A stretch of DNA of 61,471 nucleotides, from contig NZ_JAFCLS010000050.1 of the NCBI RefSeq assembly GCF_018131075.1, forward strand, positions 1 to 61,471, in the 5' to 3' direction. This document shows positions 58,947-61,471 of this stretch, one piece after another. Under the pieces are notes generated by a model. The model was not told the origin of the DNA, made no database searches, and saw only the letters and a list, made by a program, of their open reading frames with translations. The position numbers and the translations under genes are program-made. Within the stretch, counting starts at the first letter, position 1. The number at the start of each line of letters is the position of its first letter. This stretch comes from Bradyrhizobium sp. JYMT SZCCT0428 (lineage in GTDB: Bacteria > Pseudomonadota > Alphaproteobacteria > Rhizobiales > Xanthobacteraceae).

Positions 58947-59340
58947 GCGACTACAACTTCACCAGTAGGAGTGTAGGCGGGAGTCGTTCTTCGTACCGCT
59001 GTTCGTGATCGATGAAGCCGTTGACCGAGCAAGAAGGGAGTGATCACTAAGGGCAGTTGAGGATTCGGCGGTGGTGAGTTTTGCAAAGGCCTAACCACGG
59101 ATGGGAGCAAGTTTGGGGTCATTGGGTTGCAAAACGGTAGCAAATTGATCCGCGCGCAAAAACTATTGCAAAAAAATATCTAGTTATATCAATGGCTTAG
59201 TTGATTGCCGTAAGGCTTCTGCACCGGTCTTCAACTTCGGTTGCAACGTTTGGGTGCGTGTGGGGCGCTCCGTTCAAGCTACATGTCCACAGCTCAAGCA
59301 GCTGTGCGAGGAAAGGCGGTGATGCCATCACCTGCACCGA
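58947..59340. other. Gene-free region at the probable right end of the element
   Basis: About 394 bp of lower GC. It holds the inverted arm-site pair at 59125-59142 and an ATCAATxxCTTAG match (59188-59200) to 54874-54886. I see no copy of the tRNA-Trp 3' end. Confidence 0.5.
59125..59142. promoter_or_regulatory. Candidate integrase arm sites (right end)
   Basis: GGTTGCA-N4-GGTAGCA, the inverse of TGCTACC-N4-TGCTACC at 54907-54924 with one mismatch and the same 11-bp period. Confidence 0.42.
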
Positions 59341-59781
59341 CACCTACCGCCAACGCTTGCACCGAGCGAAAGCGAATTGGGCTGCGTCCTCCTCGACGTG
59401 CGGTTACCGGGACTAAGCGGCCTAGAGCTGCAAGAGCGCCTGAACGAACTCGGCTCGACGCTGCCTATCATATTTGTCACCGGTTTAGTTGATGTCAGAA
59501 CCACCGTGCGCGCCGTCAAGTCAGGTGCGGAGGATTTTCTGATCAAGCCCGTATCGTCGGACGCGCTTCTTAACGCCGTCGAGCGGGCCGTGGCGCGTCA
59601 TGAAGTGGCGCGTGGCGAAAAGATCGGGCTGGAGATGGTTCGCGCTCATGTCGCGAATTTGACACCGCGCGAGCGGCAGGTAGTCGATCTGGTGGGGAAA
59701 TCGGACCCGGGTTTTAGATTTATGGGAGGTGCAAAAGTCAGGAGGATCGCGTCATGGAGCGACGCCGCATCAAGCACGTAG
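59341..59781 (+). pseudogene. FixJ-type response regulator fragment
   Basis: The readable homology (about 59341-59697) starts at LPPTLAPSESELGCVLLDVR, which carries the phospho-acceptor Asp region, and continues through LPIIFVTGLVDVRTTVRAVK and DFLIKPVSS. It stops inside the LuxR-type helix-turn-helix at NLTPRERQVVDLV. The N-terminal acidic pocket and the DNA-binding helices are both missing, and unrelated residues follow to 59781. It cannot be a working regulator. Confidence 0.85.
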
Positions 59782-59918
59782 CTTCCTTTGAAGAACGACT
59801 GGCAGAACAGGCCCGAAGGTTTAGAGAGCAAGCTAAAATGTTACCGCCGAGCAAAGAGCGTGACGACCTAATGCGCCGCGCCCGGCAAGCGGAAATAACC
59901 ACATCAACGAGTGGCTAA
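59754..59918 (+). CDS. Small basic hypothetical protein, possibly frameshifted
   Basis: 54 aa: MERRRIKHVASFEERLAEQA, RRFREQAKMLPP, DDLMRRARQAE, a charged helical protein of a type I recall as common in Bradyrhizobium. AGGAGGAT precedes the ATG. The usual ending INEWLTSPG appears in another frame just after residue 47 (reading to 59947), so a single-base loss near 59900 probably truncated it. Confidence 0.65.
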   Translation: MERRRIKHVASFEERLAEQARRFREQAKMLPPSKERDDLMRRARQAEITTSTSG

Positions 59919-60311
59919 CCTCACCCGGCAGTGCGTCGCCCAAATGAACGAGTACCGCGCCTATTTGCTGGGGCCGGACGGCCACTCCAGAGCCGGGTCG
60001 AGCTAATCTGCGATAATGAAGAAGCCGCCGGAGATGTAGTTCATTTGCCAGCTTTCTTTCCAAAATATCGGATGCCTTCCACGTGTCAAAGCGGTCGCTC
60101 GCCTGCCGTCGATAACGGCGCATGCCATTTAACCCGAAACGGGGTGTGATCCCACGTCTTGATTCCGACCGTGCAGCAGCGACGGCCTTGCAGCCCGGCG
60201 CGAGCGCCGGCAACATCATCGAAGCGAGTATCTTTTTGCTCGCTTCCCAGCCAGCGGTCGGGGTCGTGAGGATCACCATTGCCTCGACCGCCGGATTTCG
60301 AGAACGACCAG
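59919..60311. other. Region without a recognisable gene
   Basis: The first 30 bp hold the out-of-frame end of the small ORF. Frames on both strands (for example 60122-60394 plus) lack recognisable domains and ribosome-binding sites. I see no RNA gene. Confidence 0.4.
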
Positions 60312-60533
60312 CTAACAAGTTGTCCCTCTCACACATCTGCGGACGGCTCGCCGGGTCTGACGAACAGTGGTTCTTGCCACACATACACCGTTGACGCGGG
60401 TCCTGCCGACGCCGCAGGCAGCTGCGATCTCCGTGATCATGCTGTCGGGCTGCGCAATCGGCGCTGGTGTCATCGCTTGCGCCGATACTGCAACTGACAA
60501 GGCGAAGCCAGCAGTAGCGATCAATCTGAGCAT
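60312..60533 (-). CDS. Small secreted Cys/Arg-rich protein
   Basis: 73 aa. Signal peptide MLRLIATAGFALSVAVSAQA; mature part has paired Cys (AACGVGRTRVNGVCVA) and an Arg-rich stretch ending RRCVRGTTC. A family frequent in Bradyrhizobium with unknown role. GGGAGAAG precedes the ATG at 60533. The C-terminus looks shorter than relatives as I recall them. Confidence 0.75.
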   Translation of the reverse strand: MLRLIATAGFALSVAVSAQAMTPAPIAQPDSMITEIAAACGVGRTRVNGVCVARTTVRQTRRAVRRCVRGTTC

Positions 60534-60708
60534 TTTCTTCTCCCTAATCTGTGTGCGATCACCCATCACATACTGGAGGATGTCCGGTTATCATGTTCAA
60601 GCAGCACAATTGTTACGGACTGATCACTCGAAGGCTTGCGATAGATCAACGTAACGAAGACGACTGAATCGGAACCTGATCAGCCTAACGGGACGATGAG
60701 GCTAGCCT

Positions 60709-61188
60709 ATGGGACGCTATATCGACGAAATCTTGCAGCCCGGCGAGAAGGTCCTGTATTCGACCAATGAACACTGGATGTACTTTCTCCCTGCAATCGC
60801 GGCGTGGGCCGTGACGATTGCTTTTCTGGTGCTGTGGTGCACTGTTGCGAGTGATTTGCTGACGTTTGTTTGCCTAGCCTTGGCAGCAATGGCCGGGATT
60901 GCGGCCCTGTATTGGACGGCGACTGCCTGGTTTCATCGTTGGACGACTGAGACTGATGTCACGAACATGCGGGTCGTCCATAAGACTGGCTTCATCAAGC
61001 GCCGAACATTTGAAATGAGCCTCGACAAAGTCGAGAGCGTCGATGTCAACCAGAGCATTCTTGGCCGTCTTATGAATTATGGCGACCTCACTATTCAGGG
61101 CGTTGGCGAGGGCACGGAAACCATTTCGACCGTTACCTCGCCGCTCGCGTTTCGCAGCGCCATCACCGCAAGGCCGGTCGGCAAGTAA
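60709..61188 (+). CDS. PH-domain membrane protein (bPH/YdbS-like)
   Basis: 159 aa. LQPGEKVLYSTNEHWMYFLP, two hydrophobic helices (AIAAWAVTIAFLVLWCTVA, LLTFVCLALAAMAGIAALYW) and a C-terminal bacterial PH domain (TDVTNMRVVHKTGFIKRRTF, EMSLDKVESVDVNQSILGRL). Unknown function; such proteins are membrane-linked. ATG at 60709. The last gene in the window. Confidence 0.85.
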   Translation: MGRYIDEILQPGEKVLYSTNEHWMYFLPAIAAWAVTIAFLVLWCTVASDLLTFVCLALAAMAGIAALYWTATAWFHRWTTETDVTNMRVVHKTGFIKRRTFEMSLDKVESVDVNQSILGRLMNYGDLTIQGVGEGTETISTVTSPLAFRSAITARPVGK

Positions 61189-61471
61189 ATCGGCGGCCTC
61201 CCGGGGGCCGCATGTGCGGTTTGAACACGGGCCGGGTATCTGTACGGGTCTTCGACCCAGCATTCTCGCGGCAGATTTAGGCCTGCTAGTTTCCGAGCGA
61301 CAGGCTGATCCGAGTTACGACCGAATCCCACTGACGGTCTTCCGCAGCTGGATAATTTATTAGGACGCAATTCATGTATTCGTTTACCCGGTTGCAGCGG
61401 TTGTACCAGGTTCGCCCATTGCGAATGCTGGACACTGCAAAGAAACGTGGTGTCACTCGTTTGTACTGAAT
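61189..61471. other. Window end without a recognisable gene
   Basis: A 31-codon frame from 61374 to 61469 is open but has no ribosome-binding site or known motif. Neither secE nor nusG, the usual tRNA-Trp neighbours, is present. Confidence 0.4.

Noticed and set aside
54651..59116. A shared 15-mer TGGGAGCAAGTTTGG at 54651 and 59102, possible attachment sequence
   Set aside because: One copy lies outside the tRNA on the wrong side, and a match of this length is expected by chance about once or twice in a 61-kb window.
59833..60384. 183-codon minus-strand frame across the small ORF and the following spacer
   Set aside because: No domain, no ribosome-binding site and overlaps a better-supported plus-strand ORF.

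Overview
The window is chromosomal DNA of a high-GC alphaproteobacterium, very probably Bradyrhizobium or a close relative in the Nitrobacteraceae. The reasons are the G/C-rich codon third positions, a membrane-bound ferritin of the MbfA type, many CoA-dependent catabolic genes, TRAP and TAXI binding proteins, and many intergenic palindromic repeats of the kinds common in Bradyrhizobium (GTCCCGGC/GGGACCCATA, CGTCATTGCGAG, CTCCCGC and a longer dispersed element). No rRNA or CRISPR array is present. The one RNA gene is tRNA-Trp.

Layout. 0.3-6.5 kb: a minus-strand tricarballylate/citrate-type cluster (LysR regulator, MFS symporter, tcuA, a secreted esterase-713-like hydrolase, tcuB). 6.6-16.8 kb: scattered metabolic genes (DUF1127, GNAT, SDRs, a frameshifted LysR gene, enoyl-CoA hydratase, AidB-like acyl-CoA dehydrogenase, zinc alcohol dehydrogenase, amidase). 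17-20 kb: an orphan solute-binding protein, mbfA and an epoxide-hydrolase-like enzyme. 20.4-32.5 kb: a CoA-thioester catabolic block around a TetR regulator, with thiolase and acyl-CoA ligase leftward and SDR, enoyl-CoA hydratase, feruloyl-CoA-synthetase-like ligase, three acyl-CoA dehydrogenases and a nitroreductase rightward. Together these could activate and beta-oxidise an organic acid whose identity the sequence does not reveal.

33-44.7 kb: mixed genes, including a membrane-anchored cyclic-nucleotide-binding protein paired with a DUF6537-like protein, a TAXI binding protein, a YafY/WYL regulator with two matching palindromic boxes near a GST gene, and a His-rich secreted protein. 44.9-50 kb: pobA (4-hydroxybenzoate 3-monooxygenase) divergent from a complete TRAP transporter, with promoter-overlapping palindromes on both sides. 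50-54.6 kb: repeats, two SDRs, a histidine phosphatase and a class C beta-lactamase-like esterase.

54.8 kb to the end: tRNA-Trp followed by an integrase and a small integrated element of lower GC (excisionase-like, winged-helix and YgjP-like genes), then degenerate material (response-regulator fragment, frameshifted small ORF) and two small intact genes. In many alphaproteobacteria tRNA-Trp is followed by secE-nusG. Their absence here suggests the inserted region runs past the window end. The most useful leads are the paired YafY-type boxes, the candidate integrase arm sites at both ends of the 4.3-kb element, the membrane cNMP/DUF6537 pair, and the operator-like palindromes at the TetR and pobA/TRAP promoters.
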